Position numbers and translations under genes: made by a program. The notes under the pieces were generated by a model. The model was given only the letters and a program-made list of their open reading frames with translations. It was not told the origin of the DNA and did not search any database. Positions 62,401 through 64,000 of a DNA stretch of 64,000 bases are shown in pieces (position 1 is the stretch's first letter; each line of letters opens with the position of its first letter). Origin of the DNA: Trochalopteron elliotii (taxonomy: Eukaryota; Chordata; Aves; Passeriformes; Leiothrichidae); the NCBI GenBank assembly GCA_024734555.1, contig JANPWX010000172.1, positions 1,613,510 to 1,677,509 of the forward strand. The letters are read 5' to 3'.

Positions 62401-64000
62401 GTGTGGAGAATACTCAATGCAAACTTTGGTGTAAGTATCAGTGCATTTTTATTATTTAGTGAGTTCTTTTGTAAAGTGGCTTGTAACATAGCATGTGTCT
62501 TATTGTACTGGTAGCCACTCCCTTGACCCATAGAAAATTCTGTATTTGGGTAGTTGTTAAGACCCCTCTTCCCATATTTCCTCATTTTCTTTTGCTCTAG
62601 GAAAAGTTGGAATTCTTCAAAAAAGTGACCTCCTCAGGCACCATCTCTCCTCTTATTTATCTCTCGATTCTGCTGTCGTTCATTACATTAAAGGTTATTT
62701 TTTTAATGAAGCACTGTGGGTAGGGAGAAATAACTTTTACCTTCTGTTCTAATTGATGAATGATGTGTTAACTAATCAGAAAGCTTCTCTATAGCCACCA
62801 TTAAAGCAACAGATGTATATGGCTCAGGAGAGATTTGTTGAACAGCTTCAACCTTTAAGTGCAGAGGATAAATGGGTGGTGACATCATTATACCTTGACA
62901 AATAGAAATTATATCATTCTCTTTTTTTCATTACTGATGGTTGATTTATTTCTATGATTTTCATTTTGATGAGATCCATTCATTGTCTCTACAGTTAAAA
63001 CCTTTGAAAATTGCAATATGCAACTAAAGTGGTTATAATAATTTGCACGTGATCTTCAGCATGTTATCTTTTGAGGTTTTCTCCTGAAAGTTCCTTCTAA
63101 TGGAAAAATAGTATGATGAGGAGTATGATAAGACAAAAAAGAAACATTTGAAATTCATCCTTGAGTTTGTTTTTAAGCTAGCCACAAAATCAGCACATAG
63201 GGAGTCAGAGGACACTTGATGTGGTTATAAAGCACCTCCATTGGTTGCTGGAGGATTTTATTTTTGCAGTGAATGCAAAGCCTTAGAAGATAGCTGTTCT
63301 GCACAGCAGTTCTGTGCCATAATAAACAAGCAAATGCTCCCCTCTCACCCATCTCTCCCCAGTATATTTTGAGCTCTTTCCTGGTTTGATTGCATTTCTC
63401 ATACAGTCACTGAGATAGATCAGAATTTCCCTGAAAATTTCAGTTATTACTGAAGATTGAATTTTTTCCACTTTTACTGCAGCTTACAAATCAGGGACTA
63501 AAAATAAAGTGTGCATCTGTTTGGATAATCTATTTCTCCACAGCAGATTAAAATGACAGAATAAATCTTGGATGTACTTGGAAGAGCTTTGAATGAATTA
63601 CAACAAGAGATGAAAACAAGGTGAGTTTTGCTTGGCTAGGACCTCAATGAAGGAATTAAGCTGATGCTGGCTCAGGGCAAAGTTTGCAAGATAAAATAGA
63701 GGTCCTTAGTGTCTACTACAAAAGCACAAACAGCAGATTAAAACTGACATTTCTGCCAGAAGACCTTTATGTACACTGGGGAAAAAGAGAGCAAGGTTAG
63801 TTAGAAAAGAAAGTCAGGAAGACAAAATTCATATAGAAGATCTCATGGGTGTGAGTGGGGTTTCCCTGTCCATGGCCACAGCTTGAAAAGCAAGGACTGA
63901 ATAAGTGCCTATTCTTGTACCCTGGCATAGGGGCAGGCAACACAAGGATATGTGTGCTGGCAAGTTCTCTGCTTCTTTGGATTCGAGGCAGGAGTTCTTA
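53477..64000. other. Gene desert segment, no gene seen
   Basis: No exon with splice support and no RNA gene. A 129-codon ORF at 57220-57609 is rich in S, L, C and F without motifs. A GC-box-like GGGGCGTGTGGGGG lies at 59756-59769. A TTTACACCAGTGTAA relic lies near 60.85 kb. Confidence 0.5.

Overview
This window reads as nuclear DNA from a songbird. It is AT-rich and CpG-poor, with long non-coding stretches and decayed CR1 LINE copies of avian type. It contains one multi-exon neuropeptide gene that I can identify with confidence: NPVF, the gonadotropin-inhibitory hormone (GnIH) precursor. It lies on the minus strand between about 19.1 and 22.75 kb. Its predicted mature GnIH peptide, SIKPFANLPLRF-amide, is as I remember it the form described in European starling; sparrow and zebra finch have S in place of A. 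That points to a passerine close to the starling side of the tree, though a 12-residue peptide is weak evidence for a species.

Layout. 1-19 kb: intergenic DNA with a plus-strand CR1 fragment (1.75-2.48 kb), an AT-rich palindromic minisatellite (4.4-4.5 kb), a nearly perfect 20-bp-arm hairpin (7.07-7.12 kb), a 1.4-kb minus-strand CR1 copy with reverse-transcriptase remnants (10.2-11.6 kb), a CpG-enriched block with a CTCF-like motif (13.0-13.2 kb), and an avian interspersed repeat that is probably LTR-type (14.96-15.57 kb). 19.1-22.8 kb: NPVF, with a TATA box, exon 1 (signal peptide), exon 2 (all three LPXRF-type peptides), and a predicted tiny third coding segment followed by the 3' UTR. 22.8-64 kb: a gene desert with further CR1 fragments (24.3, 29.6, 46.7 and 53.4 kb), a 144-bp pure-pyrimidine microsatellite (48.7 kb), short tandem duplications and probable ancient amniote repeat relics.

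In human, NPVF lies between C7orf31 and a large gene-poor interval leading to MIR148A and NFE2L3. The desert to the right of NPVF here fits that arrangement, but no exon of a neighbouring gene and no miR-148a hairpin was found. Apart from NPVF, the open reading frames in this window look like chance ORFs or repeat remnants. I found no convincing new gene system. The most useful leads are the NPVF peptide variants and its near-empty last coding exon, the hairpin, and the candidate regulatory blocks.
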